Origin: Agapanthus africanus
Lineage: Eukaryota > Streptophyta > Magnoliopsida > Asparagales > Amaryllidaceae
Assembly (NCBI GenBank): GCA_030015575.1
Contig: JASDDO010000006.1
Location: 103,904,045-103,968,044 of the forward strand
Direction of reading: 5' to 3'
Length of the DNA stretch: 64,000 bases
A model generated the notes under the pieces. That model made no database searches. It was not told the origin of the DNA and saw only the letters and a program-made list of their open reading frames with translations. The position numbers and the translations under genes were made by a program. Position 1 is the stretch's first letter. Each line of letters opens with the position of its first letter. This document shows, piece by piece, positions 1-12,400 of this stretch.

Positions 1-1740
1 ATGATAGCTAGTCTACCGGTTTGAGAGACGAAGGTGATCCGTCCGATTTTGCGCCAGAGCGGGCCCAGTTGAGTTGAAGATTTCCAGTATGGAGAATCTT
101 ACTCAGATCGAGAGCAGACCGACGCAGAGATGACCGCTTATGTGTTGCCTTTCATGGAGGATTAAGACGCTGTTCGGCGTACAGGCGTATGAGCCAGTTG
201 TTGCTGCGAATGATGAGATATCGCCCAGGTGATTGGAGCTACTGCAGCATGAGCATGTTCTTAGAGAGATGGTAGCGAGTCGCTAGTCACCGAGGATGAA
301 TGACTAGGACGTGTGATGAGTTTGCGTACCCCGATGCGAGGGCACTAGATAGATTGTTTCCAGCTAGAGACGACTTCACGCAGGTTCGTTGAGAGTCGAT
401 AGCGACGATCGAAGGTCAGGAACCCATTTTCCAAGTTTAAAGTATACGGAAAGACATGCAGGTGATTCTATGGACCCTCTAGAAGAATGAAACCCTAACT
501 CGACTTAATGACCGTGTGACAGCCTTTGAACCTTAGGGTTTACGGCGGTTCCGCGGCGCCATTAGTGAGGCTTGGGTTTGCCCTTCTACGGCTGGACCAC
601 CGACGCTGTGGCATGTACTCGATACTATTAAACTGTACCCGAGATGTGAGCTCTTGGGGGATTATGAGGATCTGACGAGTCGATCGGATGGTTCGACATC
701 TTTCGGATATCGTGATAGGACACTGCTTGGGAGACTCCAGATACGAGGATAGCCGTCGGAGCGCAGTTCGTGTAGCCACGATGAGACGAGTCCGGATTAG
801 TCGACATTTGAGCAGAGTGAAGAAAAGAGTTCGCACGAGGTTTCGATGGGATGACATCCCACTCCGCTGACATCAGAGATGTGATACGCACCCAGAGGCG
901 TGGTATATGGATATATCTTCCAGAAAGAAGCGCGATAAGTATGCAGCCGTTCCGGATTAAGCTTTAGCTTCAGCATTGGATGACGACTTCCGGGCAATTC
1001 GGCAGGATTGAGAATTGAGAAAGAAACCTCGACAGGACTTTTCCGGAATACGACACGAGAAGACCTAGACCCAGGAGTGGTCATGATTGCGCACACCTAG
1101 CAGGCCAGAGTTCGGCATTGTCGACAAAGTAGTTGACCAGGATCGGATAAAGGAACTTACCCAGATGCGTTGCGAATTGAGCAAGGACAGTCGAGAGATG
1201 AGTATTCCTCCGATGGTTGAGACGTGTTCCCGAGGATCTGTTCGACCAGACAGCTTCTACAGAATGATGAAGCTACAGAGTACACGATTTCGAGTCCGTG
1301 CGAGAGACTTCAGATTGACCGGTTTCCGAGAAATGTTGTGCTGAGGACACAGATGCCCTTTGAGCGAGAAGAGGTAGTACAAGAGAGCCAGCATCTGTAC
1401 AGATCGGCATAGGCATGATTGGAAGAGACCTTGAGCTGGATTCCTTCCAGGACATTGCTGCAATGATGTTTACACCCAGGATCAGATGTGTGACGTGCAT
1501 TCAGAGAGTCAGAGGCCGACGCCAGTGATATGCTGCCTTACGAGTGGTCGTGAGGTTTGACCGAGAGGTGACCAGAGAAGTACCAGAACGGAATCGTCCC
1601 CGTTAGCACACCTGACAGGGCCGATGAGCCGATTGACCGCGAGATAGGAAATCCGCAAAGAAGATAAGGACCCAGAGTCAGAGGACGCCAGACCGTGAGC
1701 AAGAGGCAAGTAGATATCCTGCGCTGCTAGCAGTGGATGC
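1..1740 (+). pseudogene. Decayed internal region of LTR retrotransposon A (3' part)
   Basis: This stretch lies upstream of the 3' untranslated part, polypurine tract and LTR of element A, so by position it is the 3' internal region of that plus-strand retrotransposon. Its base composition is mixed (not AT-rich like the LTR), as in former coding DNA, but every frame is broken by stops and I could not recognise reverse transcriptase, integrase or gag motifs. It could be a badly decayed polyprotein or the non-coding interior of a non-autonomous element. The left part of the element lies outside the window. Confidence 0.45.
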
Positions 1741-2401
1741 ACCGACTCCTTCTCGACCTTGAAGGATGAATTTACCGACGACGGTACTTATGATTTGTGA
1801 TTTTGTGATTCGATTATCACGTATCCGTCGTTATTGGATTTCGGTATTTTGGGCGTTCTGTTTGCATGATTTAGTTTTGATGATTGAGTTTCCTGATATT
1901 TGTTTCATGCACCCACTGGATATTTATATATTTCACGCATAGTTATTACATTGAGATATTGATTGAGATTTCATGCCTATCGTATTCAGTGATTTGATTT
2001 GCACTTCCAGCGTAGCTTTCATGCACCTTTAGTGTTTTGACATACGATTCTAGTGCACACCAGATGCACTGAATCGGGATTCTTCGTGCATGTTATATGC
2101 ACCTGATTTGGTTGCTGTCAGGCATGCACGTTGCCTACGGCAGATGTTTCGTGCACACCCGTTGCACATAGTTGTTGTTCTATACACCTGTTTGACACAT
2201 GTTTGGATTTTGATTCCTTGCGCACCAGACGCATAGGATATTCCTATATATGCATTTTGAGGATGGATTTCTAGTATGGCAGTACATTTTATGATATTCT
2301 CTCTGTATTGATATTTTCGGAGCCCCGACAAAATTGGAGTTTTCTGAAATGTTTTGGAAATTGGGGGGGATTAAATTTAAATTCGGGGACCGAATTTCTT
2401 T
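1741..2401 (+). other. 3' untranslated region of element A with GTGCAC/TGCAC-rich imperfect repeats
   Basis: No gene is visible. Between about 2050 and 2230 the sequence contains many spaced copies of GTGCAC, TGCAC and GCACACC. The same sequence, reverse-complemented, reappears at about 63780-64000 at the equivalent place in element D, which shows that A and D belong to one family. Confidence 0.6.
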
Positions 2402-2413
2402 AAGGGGGGTAGA
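2402..2413 (+). other. Polypurine tract of element A
   Basis: The run AAGGGGGGTAGA lies just before the LTR start TGTAACA, as expected for the primer of plus-strand DNA synthesis in a plus-oriented LTR retrotransposon. The preceding block (ATTCGGGGACCGAATTTC) is shared with the polypurine-tract contexts of elements E and D. Confidence 0.85.
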
Positions 2414-4546
2414 TTGTAACATTTCGAAATAATAAAATATTAATTTTGGGGAATTTTTATAATTTAATATTATTTTATTGAATATTTTAATATTTAGGTA
2501 TTTTTAAATACAAATAAATAGGAAAAATATGAGAAAAATTGTCGAAAATTAAGAAAAATTCTAAAATAGGGTAAATTAGTGAATTATGACATTTTTAAGT
2601 TGTTGTGATCATTTTGACACTAATTTAGTGCTAATCGCGATTAAAAATCGCTAATCGGGTTTTTAGCAAATTTTGAGCAAAACATGCACACACTACTTTT
2701 TCCACACTTGTGCACTTTTCTTGCCATGATTTATCATTTGGGGTTACTTTTGAGGTGAGAAGGTTTGAATTAGGGATTAAAAGAAAAGAAATAGAAAAGA
2801 AAAGGATTAAAGAATGGGGTTTGGTGAGAAGAGGGTATGGGCTTCTTTGACCTCCACACTTAGCCATTTCTCTCTTCATTTTTCTCTCCCTCTCCCACCC
2901 CTTTTGCTGCTGCTGCTCCTGCACTCATTTCTCCCCCCATCATCAAGCCCTCAAATCATCTCAAAAATCATCCCAAAACCCCAATCTCATTTCATTAAAA
3001 AGGTGCACAAGCTCAAGATCTTCAAGATGAACCTAGAAAGCATGGATTTTGGTCACTAGGGGCAACTCAAGAAAATTCTTGAGTTGCCAAATGAGGTATT
3101 TTCTGAACCACTAGATTAGTTATAGCATTTCCTTTACCCCATGTTTAAATTTGAATCGATATTATGTGATATTATGGACTTGGTGAAAACCTAGTTAGGG
3201 TTTGAGGGAAACTTGAGTTGTAATGTGAAATTGAGTTCAATTGAGGTTATATAAACACCCTAGTGCATGAATTGGAACCCAAAACCTGAAGCTAGAACTA
3301 GAAATACGGATTTTAGAAACCGATGTCGGGGAAAATGTGAAATCTGTGCATGTTAACTTGAATCTGCTATTACCCCGAGAACCCTGAAATGATATTGGAT
3401 GGACAGTGATATGTGCAGGCACCATTGAACCAACACCCCAAACCCTAGCCCCCAACTCCCATTCCCGGCCGCCAATTCTTCCCTTTTGGCCGCCAATTGC
3501 GGCCTGGGTCCCACCATTCTGTCTCGTATTGGTTCTGTAGCTTCCACATTGTTAGTTTAGGCCCCTGGTATATATAGTTTTGTATAAAGTGACCTAGGGT
3601 GAAATCTGGGACATATTTCAAGAGTTGCTGTTTTGGATTTTTGTTTCCGTATTCCGTATTTTCATTTCTGCATTGGTTTGTTTCGTTTTACCTCGACTAT
3701 TTGGCGTTTATACGACGATATAGAGGATTTATTGATGGTTTTGAAGGCGTGCCATAGGTTTTCACCTATAGGCCCCTTATCGTGTCGTTTTGGACTTCGT
3801 ATGCCGTTTTAGCTTTGATTTGGTTTTGATGCGATGCGATACGTGTGTTATGTGTAGGTACACCGCGACGATCCGAGACGATGCGGAGGATGACAGTGAA
3901 GTCGACACCGACACGCAGGACACAGGTGAGTAGATTATATCTACAGGGGGAAGTCGGGTGGATGGCGTATAGCACCCCCGCAGTCCGTGGTGTGGTATAC
4001 GAATACGTATACCCACGTATATTTATTATGTGTTGTTAGGATCATTGATATGAATAATGGTTTTATTGATGATGAGATATATGGTTTGGGTATAGTACGA
4101 ACCCTAGGTAGCGATTGCACATACTTACACACATACTTACATACCTACATTCACACCCTTGCATACTACTCATACTTGCAGTGTTTGATGATTTGGGATG
4201 ACTTTGGAGATGAGTCGATGATGTGGACTTTGCGCCGCGAGATCGGCGAGTTGATATTGATTCATATATGGGATATGATTTGTGTTTCTTGCGGGCTTGG
4301 GATATGTGTTAACCCGCATGCTTACTTCATTGATGGTATCGATTGTACTAGGCATAGAGTAGTACCCCAGACTGTTTGATCTGATGATAGTGATACCTAT
4401 TATGTGACGAGATAGTGAGATGTTGACCCTACCCAGCTATTGGGGATGCCGTACGATGATTTACCGTACGAGCCGATATTGATGATAGATCCGCACTCAT
4501 AACTCGAGGATACCTTACGATATGACATTGAGGCGGGATCACCAAC

Positions 4547-4567
4547 TATATATATATATATATATAT
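4547..4567 (+). promoter_or_regulatory. TA microsatellite at a possible TATA position in LTR A
   Basis: A run of TA repeats is followed directly by CGACTCAGAGGTT, which is also conserved after TA runs in LTR G (about 50218-50250) and, reverse-complemented, in LTR D (45633-45684). A TATA-rich promoter is a plausible role, but no transcript start can be seen from sequence. Confidence 0.35.
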
Positions 4568-4944
4568 CGACTCAGAGGTTCGACGGTTCCCTTACCTGTA
4601 GTTCGGCCGTATAGTTAGTATAGTTGTTAGAGTAGATGAGACTTCTTACCTATTTCAAAAACTAACGAATCGGGAATATTTTAAAGATAAGCAGAAGGGT
4701 TATACGGATATTTTCAAAAGACGTATCTTTTCATAAAAACACCGTAGCCCCTATTTTCAAAACCCTATGATTCGTGTTATTTCAAAAGGCACCATTTGTA
4801 GGACTTATGTTAGATCAATGCAGATTAGCGTTGGTTACGTCTAGTTTGAGCTCCCACTCCCTTTCTGTGGTTCGCTTTGCATCGCATTTTCATACTATGT
4901 TGCATGCTCCAGTATTAATATCATGCTGCTAGGACACCAGCACC

Positions 4945-5008
4945 ATTATCGATGATGCATCTGTTCCACGTACACTTGTTGCCGGCTCACACACTCATCA
5001 TCGATAAT
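4945..5008 (+). other. LTR stem-loop, copy in element A
   Basis: A 13-bp perfect stem (ATTATCGATGATG at 4945-4957 with CATCATCGATAAT at 4996-5008) encloses a 38-nt loop containing CACGTACAC and CACACAC. It is flanked by GACACCAGCACC on the left and TGCCATG on the right, which are conserved in all LTR copies while the stem sequence varies. Confidence 0.75.
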
Positions 5009-5857
5009 TGCCATGTCACTACACTGTAGTACCATTACATTCATTATATGATTCTTACATGACATGATGATGTACATACCTTCTTTACATGTAGCATACA
5101 TCATGGATTGAATGCATAACACATCGCATTGGATTTATTTCTTGATGTTGGATGTTCATGTGATTTCTGGATTTGGGAACCGAGGATGTCTTTAAAAGAG
5201 AATACATTATTGCTTTAAAAACCCGGTTACCCTTGATATGATATTTGGTGCGTCCACCATGTGTTTTCTCGGTGCTGAGAGCGACATGTGAAACCCGAAT
5301 CGAGGAGGCGGATGAGGCCGATTGCGGGTACATGGTGGACCCGGTAAGGTACCCCGGGGCAAGAAGACATGGTGATGACGATGAGCCTGGCAGGGGGAGA
5401 TTGCCTACCGGTGACTTTACCCGACGCGTCGGATATCCGGAGGATACCGTCGTGGTCTTGAGATGGATGGTAGGGGCCGGTCTGGACTGACGGCGCCCTA
5501 GATATTGTGATTGAGACTTGAGATATCGAGATATTGGGATTTCGTTTGTGCCGATGCTAGGCACAGTTTTATGCTGATTTCATGGTGGTACCTTATTTTT
5601 AAAATACAAGGGAAATCTTACTAAAGTATGAAAACAGTTGTTTCATGTGAATGTATTCTGTTTTCACGCATTCATATCTCATTCATGCTATATTGTTATC
5701 TGAGGCACTGACACAGACACAAGAGATTGCACTCGGGTTAGATATTTACCCTAGCCTTGCTTTAGGCTGCATGCTTTATATTGAGGATTTTTATACCGAT
5801 CGTTGACTTAGGTTTATGTCTTGCATTCGGTTTCTGCTTGTAGATGTTTCTTTTCAC

Positions 5858-5884
5858 GAGTTGGCAACTCACCCCCGTTGTGCC
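5858..5884 (+). other. 27-bp invariant LTR box, copy in element A
   Basis: The box contains the near-palindrome GAGTTGGCAACTC followed by ACCCCCGTTGTGCC. It is found almost unchanged in LTRs C, D, E (twice) and G. Its position 0.5-0.7 kb before the LTR end suggests part of the transcript leader or end-processing region, but that is inference. Confidence 0.6.
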
Positions 5885-6537
5885 ACAGTTCTTGCAGGTT
5901 CTGCCGTACAGGTTCTTTTGCGGCATTTCTGGCACACTCCTTTCTTGCGGGTGACTTGCTTTTGGTAGGTGGATTCTTTCGCATCAAGAATCACCATTGT
6001 ATTTATTTTATTCCATTGTATCTAGAATTTCCATCAACCAAAAACTTGTATATTGTTTCAGACTCAGACTTAGGTGTTGTATTTTTTTGACCTTAGAGTC
6101 GCGCTTAGTAGTAGTGCGGTTTTCTTGCTACTTTTGAGCTTTCTTTTGGTTTTGATCCTCGCCACTTGGCGTTGTATATTATCATATCATTGCGTGGTTG
6201 TGACCGTCGATTGACGAAGAGCTAGCTCCCGCTTGGGGATGCCTTTATCATGTTATATCTTGTTATTATCGTTTTACCCCATTCGGGGCCAGTTTTACAA
6301 AAGAAACTCTGCCGAAATTTCTAGAAAAGACTGTACCGTTTTTAAAATGCACATTCGGCTTAGTTATTTTGAAACCTTGATTTCAACGTGTTTTCTTCAC
6401 TTCTTTAAACCAGTTTTCCCTACTTTTTATTTAAAATGGTTTTAGATTTCTGGGCTTTTGGCTTACTTGGATCAGATGGAGTCCTATAGGCTTCATATGG
6501 TTCAAGGGCCAGTCACGTGCTCTTTCGGGTCGTGACA

Positions 6538-6780
6538 GTTTGTCTTTTGATTGCTTTTAAGAATTCTGCTTTGCACAGTGATATATATGATATATCCCGC
6601 ACCTCATTCGACGAGGAAAGGACCGACGATCCCTTCACCGGGAGTGACTCCTTTAGAAAAACTAGAAAAGCCTCAAAAGCACTCCATTTTAAAATCATTT
6701 GATTCTACAACGATATCAAGTTCATTACGCAATAGGTTTTCAGAAAAACCTGTCGTAGCCCTCCGTCATATCAGATAAGT
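6538..6780 (+). repeat. Dispersed sequence X, copy 1
   Basis: This short block resembles 19425-19648 over roughly 200 bp in the same orientation (shared segments such as TTGCTTTGCA, CACCT(C/T)ATTCGA and AAACTAGAA). Both copies abut an LTR terminus, of A here and of D there. I do not recognise it. It could be a retrotransposon leader or old host sequence into which both LTR elements inserted. Confidence 0.4.
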
Positions 6781-7015
6781 ACTAGTTAGTATTCGTGCTG
6801 CGGTTGTTTGGCATGCGTCAAGGCGTAGTGTACGGTAGCTAACTAGTGCTTATCTGCTAGCATACGATGCGATTGGATTAGGGTATTCGTACGGCGTTGT
6901 TTGGCATGCGTCAAGGGTCGTGCGGGTGGGTTTAATTCAATCAAAAAATGTACGGGTTGAACTTGACTAGCGGACTATGGGTTCTTTGGCATGCGCCAAG
7001 GTCATAGCACGCTAG
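6781..7015 (+). other. Three consecutive long stem-loops with a constant apical motif
   Basis: Three hairpins lie one after another (about 6781-6847, 6871-6944 and 6973-7010). Each has the motif TTTGGCATGCG(T/C)CAAGG at its tip (6807, 6899 and 6985 onward) while the arms differ in sequence. In the first, ACTAGTTAG pairs with CTAACTAGT; in the second, GATTGGATTA with TAATTCAATC; in the third, CTAGCG and CTATG with CATAG and CGCTAG. Many non-identical positions would still pair as G-U. It could be a structured RNA or a tandem hairpin repeat; the family is unknown. Confidence 0.6.
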
Positions 7016-7480
7016 GGGCAAAATATTATTGGGAATTTCAAGTGTTGAAATTTGCAATGAGATTGCATACCTTCTATGAGATAGTTGGATCCCGATACCC
7101 GCTGCGAGTAAGAGTTACTCCTGGGAGAGTTTTACACATTACAATTAGCCGATCAAGTAGGTGTCTAGAAAGGTGTCAACGGGGTTACGCCTCTGGGAAA
7201 CCGAGGTTTACATTAATTAGGTTCATGCGAAAGCACGGGGGACCTCCCTCAAAGTACCGACACTGGCCTGGCTGAAAGATTGGCGAACTTGTAGTGTGTA
7301 ATTAATCCCGGCTAGTCTTTCCTTTTAGGGTTTGAAGGAAGATTTGATAAAAAGCAGTGGGAGCCATCCTGATTAGATAAAATAATAACCAATCTATTCT
7401 TGCAAGAGCGCACGCTGAGTGTCTTCTTCTCTCTCTCTCCAGGTAGCGACCATATCACGCCTTAATCAAGATAATAATAC
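7016..7480. other. Unassigned region upstream of copia element B
   Basis: No gene or known element end is recognised. By position it may contain the leader or gag remains of copia element B. A CT microsatellite (7423-7440) is the only simple feature. Confidence 0.3.
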
Positions 7481-7486
7481 GGATAA

Positions 7487-10230
7487 TTGACCGAACCCGC
7501 TTGTTATACTGAGCTGGGGAACGTTGGTCCCGCTCCAACTTATAATTGTTATAAGACAGAGCAGGAAATTGGGGAATACCAGATTTCCCGTGCCGCCCAA
7601 ACGAAGAGAGTGCATGCTGATGCATCATCTTCGGGTATGTTCATTACAAAGAACTGTTTCTCAGTATCCTCCGAATCCTTGGTATATGATACCGGATCAG
7701 GATCGCAGATATGTAATTTGTTACATAGGGCTACAAAAGGGTAGAAAAACTGAGAACGGGTGATAAGTTTCATGAGGCAGAAAACGGGGCAAGAGTTGCA
7801 GCCAAGTCTGTTGGTCACTGTCACCCTGTATTGTAATACATTGATTCTGAACGAATGTTATTAGATACCGAACATGATATACAAAATCATATCAGTCTCT
7901 TTATTAGTAAAGAAATGATAAAATTTTGTATTATTGCATAATGTTTTGGACATTTCCTATATCAAAAGTTGATCGGTTCAGGCACGTTATCTAAAAGCAT
8001 TAATGTTCTAAATCAAACTACAGTTCTTAGTATACAGAACACACACAAGAGGAAGAGTTCAGAAATGAACGGATCCTTCTTGAGGTATTGTAGACTAGGT
8101 CATATCGATGCGACCCGACTAGCTGAAGTTACATATAGATGCATATTTAAATCAGTTTGAATTTACATCTTGTGAAACTTGTCAGTCATGTCACAAAGAT
8201 ATAATAACACCAGCTCTGTTTATTGGAAACAGAGAAAGAGTTAGTGAACTCTTGGGATGTTACATGTTGATGTATGTAGGTCCCCTGTCTATACATGCCA
8301 AGATTGGTTCTTTGTACTTCATTACATTCTCTGATGATCTTTCGAGATTCAGACCTATGTTCCTGTTGAAACATGAGTCCAAACCTTTTGAGATATTCAC
8401 AGAATATAAGCGAGAAGTAGAGAACCAAAATACGGGTATAAGTATTATGTCCTTTGATGAGATCAAGGAGGAGAATACTTGAGCACGGAAATCCTGGACT
8501 ATTCTAAAGGAGAATGAGATTCTCTCTCAGCATTACTCCTCTGTATACACCATAAAACGATGGTATATCGGGGCGGAGCAGATACACCCTATTTGATATG
8601 GTGTGCTCTATGATGAGTACTGCTGAGTTACCTGTTTCCTTTTGGGAGTTATGCACTTGAGAAGTTGCATACCTATTGAAAAAGGTTCGAATTAAATCAG
8701 TTGCCTACCGCTTCATATGTGATATGGAAAGGGAAGAGCCCATATCTTAAGTTAGTTAAGATTTGGGGTTGTCCGGCCTATGTCTAAAAGCAAAATCCGG
8801 ACAAGCTCGAGGCAAGGTCTGTTATGTAGAACTGGAAATGTTCCAGCTATACAAACTACAGCAGATGATTTGGTACAACCAAAGGATTCAGTAGATTCCA
8901 ACGAACCTCAGCCTCTCCGCCGATCTAGTAGGGTTCCTCACCCACCTGAGAGATACTTTGGTTTCTCTATGACAGTGGGAGCGAGGATTGCATCATAAGA
9001 TGATGACCCAAGTAGTTTCGAGCTGGCCATCAGGAGTAAGATTCTGTAAGAATGGCTGGATGCTTTGTGATCTGAGATGGAATCCATGTACACCAAAAAA
9101 GTATGGACTTTGGTCGCTATATCTGAATGGTTAAATCCCCATCAGGAGCAAGTATATCTTGAGAAGATTACTTGGTGTAGATGGAAAAGTTGAGACTTTC
9201 AAAACTAGACTTGTTAAAGGTTTTCGTCATCGACCAGGCGTGGATAATGATGAAACCTTTTTCCAGTAGCTATGCTTAAGTCCATCCGGATCCTACTTGC
9301 CACGGCTACATACCATGACAACGATATCTGGTGGTTGGGTGTCATGACAGCTTTTCTAAATGATGTTTTAGAAGAGAGCGTCTATAAGTACACAGCCAGA
9401 GGGCCTCGTAGAAAGTGGGAGCAGCGGAAACGTGTGCAAGATGCTTTATATGATAAAGCAGACATCGCGGAGTTGGAACATCTGTTTTGATGAGATAGTC
9501 AAAGAGTTTGACATCATCAAAATGGTAGATGAACCTTGTATAAACAAAAAGGTAGTAGGGAGTATTGTGACGCTCCTCGTAGAGTACGTGGATGACATAC
9601 TCTTGATAGGGACTAAGTTTCCTATGCTACGCTCGGTCAATCTCCGCTTATCACTAGGATTCTCCATATAGGATCAAAGTGATACCTACTAAATCCTGGA
9701 TTTTGGATCTATGAGATAGATCTAATTGGATGTTAGGATACTCACTAGTTGTAGTGAGATGGTATCAATCGATCCTAAGGAGAATCACTGGAAGTGTTCC
9801 AGGGTGATAAAGATGACTGAATGTCAGTCACAGGCATTGTCTATACCCTTAGTAAAGGGACGGTATGTTGGAAGAGTTCCAAGCTAGATACCGTGACATA
9901 CTAGACGATAAAGGCAGGATACATCGCTGCTTAAGATGCTACCAAAGAGGCTGTTTGGGTGTATAATGGTTCATGAGATGAACTATGTTCCTACCATTGT
10001 GAGACAATGGAGTTGTGGCTTATGCCAAGGAACGCCGGTCCCATCAGTGATCCAGACTTATTCTAAGGCAGTATCACCTGATCATGGAGATGGTTGATCT
10101 CCAGGGTGATCGAGGTTAGGAGAGCAGACTCAGAGGATAACACGGCGGATCCACTCACGAAGGCCTATTCCCAGAGAGTGACTTTTATGGGATGGTTGAG
10201 TATGAGATACTACAACCACTGCTACAGATG
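7487..10230 (+). pseudogene. Broken Ty1/copia polyprotein (element B)
   Basis: Fragments of a copia gag-pol occur in the proper order on the plus strand but in different frames with many stops. The aspartic protease motif (DTGS at 7688-7699, context VYDTGSGSQICN) comes first. The integrase core follows (8252-8482, context GPLSIHA then FITFSDDLSRF), then a late integrase piece (about 8780-8990, context LRRSSRVPHPPERY). Reverse transcriptase pieces (9050-9670) contain YVDD at 9585-9596. RNase H traces run from about 9840 to 10150 and end with a DPLTKA-type tail at 10150-10170. Domain order protease, integrase, RT, RNase H is diagnostic of Ty1/copia. It cannot encode a working protein. Confidence 0.85.
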
Positions 10231-10240
10231 GCCCAAGTGC

Positions 10241-10250
10241 AAGTGGGAGA
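10241..10250 (+). other. Polypurine tract of copia element B
   Basis: AAGTGGGAGA directly precedes TTGTTAG, the usual arrangement of polypurine tract and 3' LTR start in plant copia elements, and follows the end of the RNase H remnant. Confidence 0.8.
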
Positions 10251-10251
10251 T

Positions 10252-12400
10252 TGTTAGTTATATGTATGCCCTAGAGGCCATTACTATACACAGGATGTAT
10301 ATTGTAGTGGATGCTGGGACATATATAGGGAGGACTTTCTTGCTCGACATGATAGTATGCTATCTGGTTGATCTTTACCTTAACGTGTACACTGATTGTC
10401 TCTCTGTTACATGTTGGTAAAGCCCTTAGGATGTGTACTTGACTACGTGGACTATGATGCGGAACATACTAGTAGGGACATGGTAGTCCATAAGTACATC
10501 CTTCAAAGTCCCTAGTCGTAGGTGTATCGAGACGGGGCATCGATATACCAGTATAGACTAGCGTATAACTTCTCGACCCATACAGATGGGCGATGGATGA
10601 TCCCATATCCATTGGTGTTTGACATCAGAGTTTATATACGGGTGCTCTGTAGAGACTGGGTACACTGGACGGACTCGCCGAGAACTCCCAGATGGTATTA
10701 TACCTTACGTCAGATGGCAGTTCTCTGGTGACACTGGTACAGAGTAGTCTGTTGACCCGAGATCGTCATAGAGTCTTGTATGGTTCCCACTGCGCTTTGA
10801 TTTCCACCTTACCACGTCCAAGAGGGCGTGCAAAATGGTGGTTTTTGGGTACAGTCCCGAATCACATGGAGGCAATGAGCGATAGGAGGGGATTCGTCTC
10901 TCCCGGTATAGGGGGTTGATGTTGCGCTGTGTTCGATTGGCTATAACAGGAAATCCCTGGCCAGGGTTGCTGAGATTTACTGGTAAGTGTTACCAGTAGT
11001 TTCTCAAATTGTTATAGACCTCATATCGACACGACTTATTGAGCTATTGGGGTCTGACGTTTACCACCCCTAGGTGGGATATGTGACATATCAGACGATC
11101 AGACCGGACTGTACGGTAAGTGTTATTGGTTGGATTCACAGGAGTGTGAGCGGGCTTGCTCGTCGATCTTCTGATCGCTCAATACCCGGGTGGCCGTTAC
11201 GTTTAGCAGGCCGCTTGCGGCTTGCGGGTGTTTGATATGATCATCACCTGCTGCCGGCGTATTGACGAGTCTTTAGAGTCCTACACAGAGGTTTCCTGGC
11301 TCAAGCGAAAAGAAATAGGAGCGCATATGAGATATGTGCGGGACCGAGAATGATACCAGTATGTGATACTGTATTCGATTCTCGCGATTTGTGACATTGA
11401 TCTGTTATATGCAATATAGCCGGGTTATCGGATCGAGTGTTGATTCAATAAGTTGTTTCTATTGATATTAGTTGGTTATATACGATATGACCGGATCATT
11501 AAATCAAGCGTTGATTTAATGATTTAATGCATAATGATATATTTGATATATTACTTTGCATTAACTAGTATCGGTTCACTTAAGATGGATTTTCTCACTC
11601 GCATGTGCACATCGTATATGTGATATATTTTTGTGCACTTGATTGTATCATGTTTGATGATGCAAGTTTGCTAGGGTTTGTGTAAAGAATTAAACCTTGG
11701 TTAAGTAAATTGTTAGGGTTTTATTTATTTATTCATTCATTTATCTATTTATTTTTGGATGAAATGAATGAGAAAAGAAAACAAATGGTTGCTTTCTTAG
11801 AAGCTTTTTCAAGCTTCATGCAACTTTGACCAAAGCAACCATTCTTGTCTTCTTCTCTAACCCTAAGCATTCAATCTAACTCAAGTTAATTCTCTACACT
11901 TTACCATGGTTAAAATTATGATAAGAATTCATTTTCTTTTCTATTTTATTATTCTTATCATAACATTATCATATTCTTCATCTTCTTCATCATCTTCTTC
12001 CAAGAAGAAAACCTAGACTTCATCAATGGTGACTTGATGAAATGAGTGAGAAATCCAATTCTAAAGTGAACCCACTTCTTATTTCTTCATCCTCTATCTC
12101 TTGCCAAGTAGTAGAGTGTGTTTTCTTCACAAGTTTCATGACTTGGTGAAGTTGGAGCTTGATCTAGCGATTCCTCGACGTAGATCATCTTCGGCATCGT
12201 CGTCGATGACCTAGCCCGGTTTTTCTCCGATGAAACCGACGCTAGAGCCCAAGATCCGATTAGTACAGCGAGGAGACTTCATCGTGGAGCTATGGAGGTG
12301 GAGGACCGGATCTACAGAGGTTGTATTTCCGTTTTCCCTTTAGTTAATTTGTTAACTAGTTACTTTTTCGCCTAAACTTCTAGCCAACGATCCGTATTAG
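10252..12400 (+). repeat. 3' LTR of copia element B (right border uncertain)
   Basis: The LTR starts TGTTAGTTATATG right after the polypurine tract. Its first 670 bp are homologous to the reverse complement of 18246-18917, including CCCTAGAGGCCATTACT near the start. The right end is uncertain. The AT-rich stretch from 11700 with CTTCTT runs and the block at 12160-12370 look like LTR downstream sequence, and the gag homology of element C begins by about 12420. No gene is seen inside. Confidence 0.6.

Larger units (their letters stand above)
2415..6537 (+). repeat. 3' LTR of element A (Ty3/gypsy, chromovirus-type, about 4.1 kb)
   Basis: The LTR begins TGTAACATTTC right after the polypurine tract and ends TCGTGACA at 6537. 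Its length is large for a plant LTR but matches relatives D and G in this window. It contains, in order: a CT/CTG-rich leader (2860-2960), a GGCCGC palindrome (3488-3504), GTGAGT plus a short palindrome (3926-3944), a TA microsatellite (4547-4567), a 13-bp stem-loop (4945-5008), a CpG-rich block (5245-5500) and the conserved box at 5858-5884. All of these recur in the other LTRs. A partner LTR is not in the window. Short ORFs inside it look non-coding. Confidence 0.9.

Noticed and set aside
1-1740. Host gene exons
   Set aside because: No frame stays open, no splice pattern is convincing, and the block is collinear with the 3' end of retrotransposon A.
4930-5027. Self-cleaving ribozyme (hammerhead type) in the LTR stem-loop
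   Set aside because: I looked for the CTGATGA and GAAA cores of hammerheads around the hairpin and did not find them in a workable order.
6781-7015. CRISPR-like array because of repeated motif with unique spacers
   Set aside because: There are only three copies, the flanking sequences are self-complementary arms rather than spacers, and the context is plant nuclear DNA.
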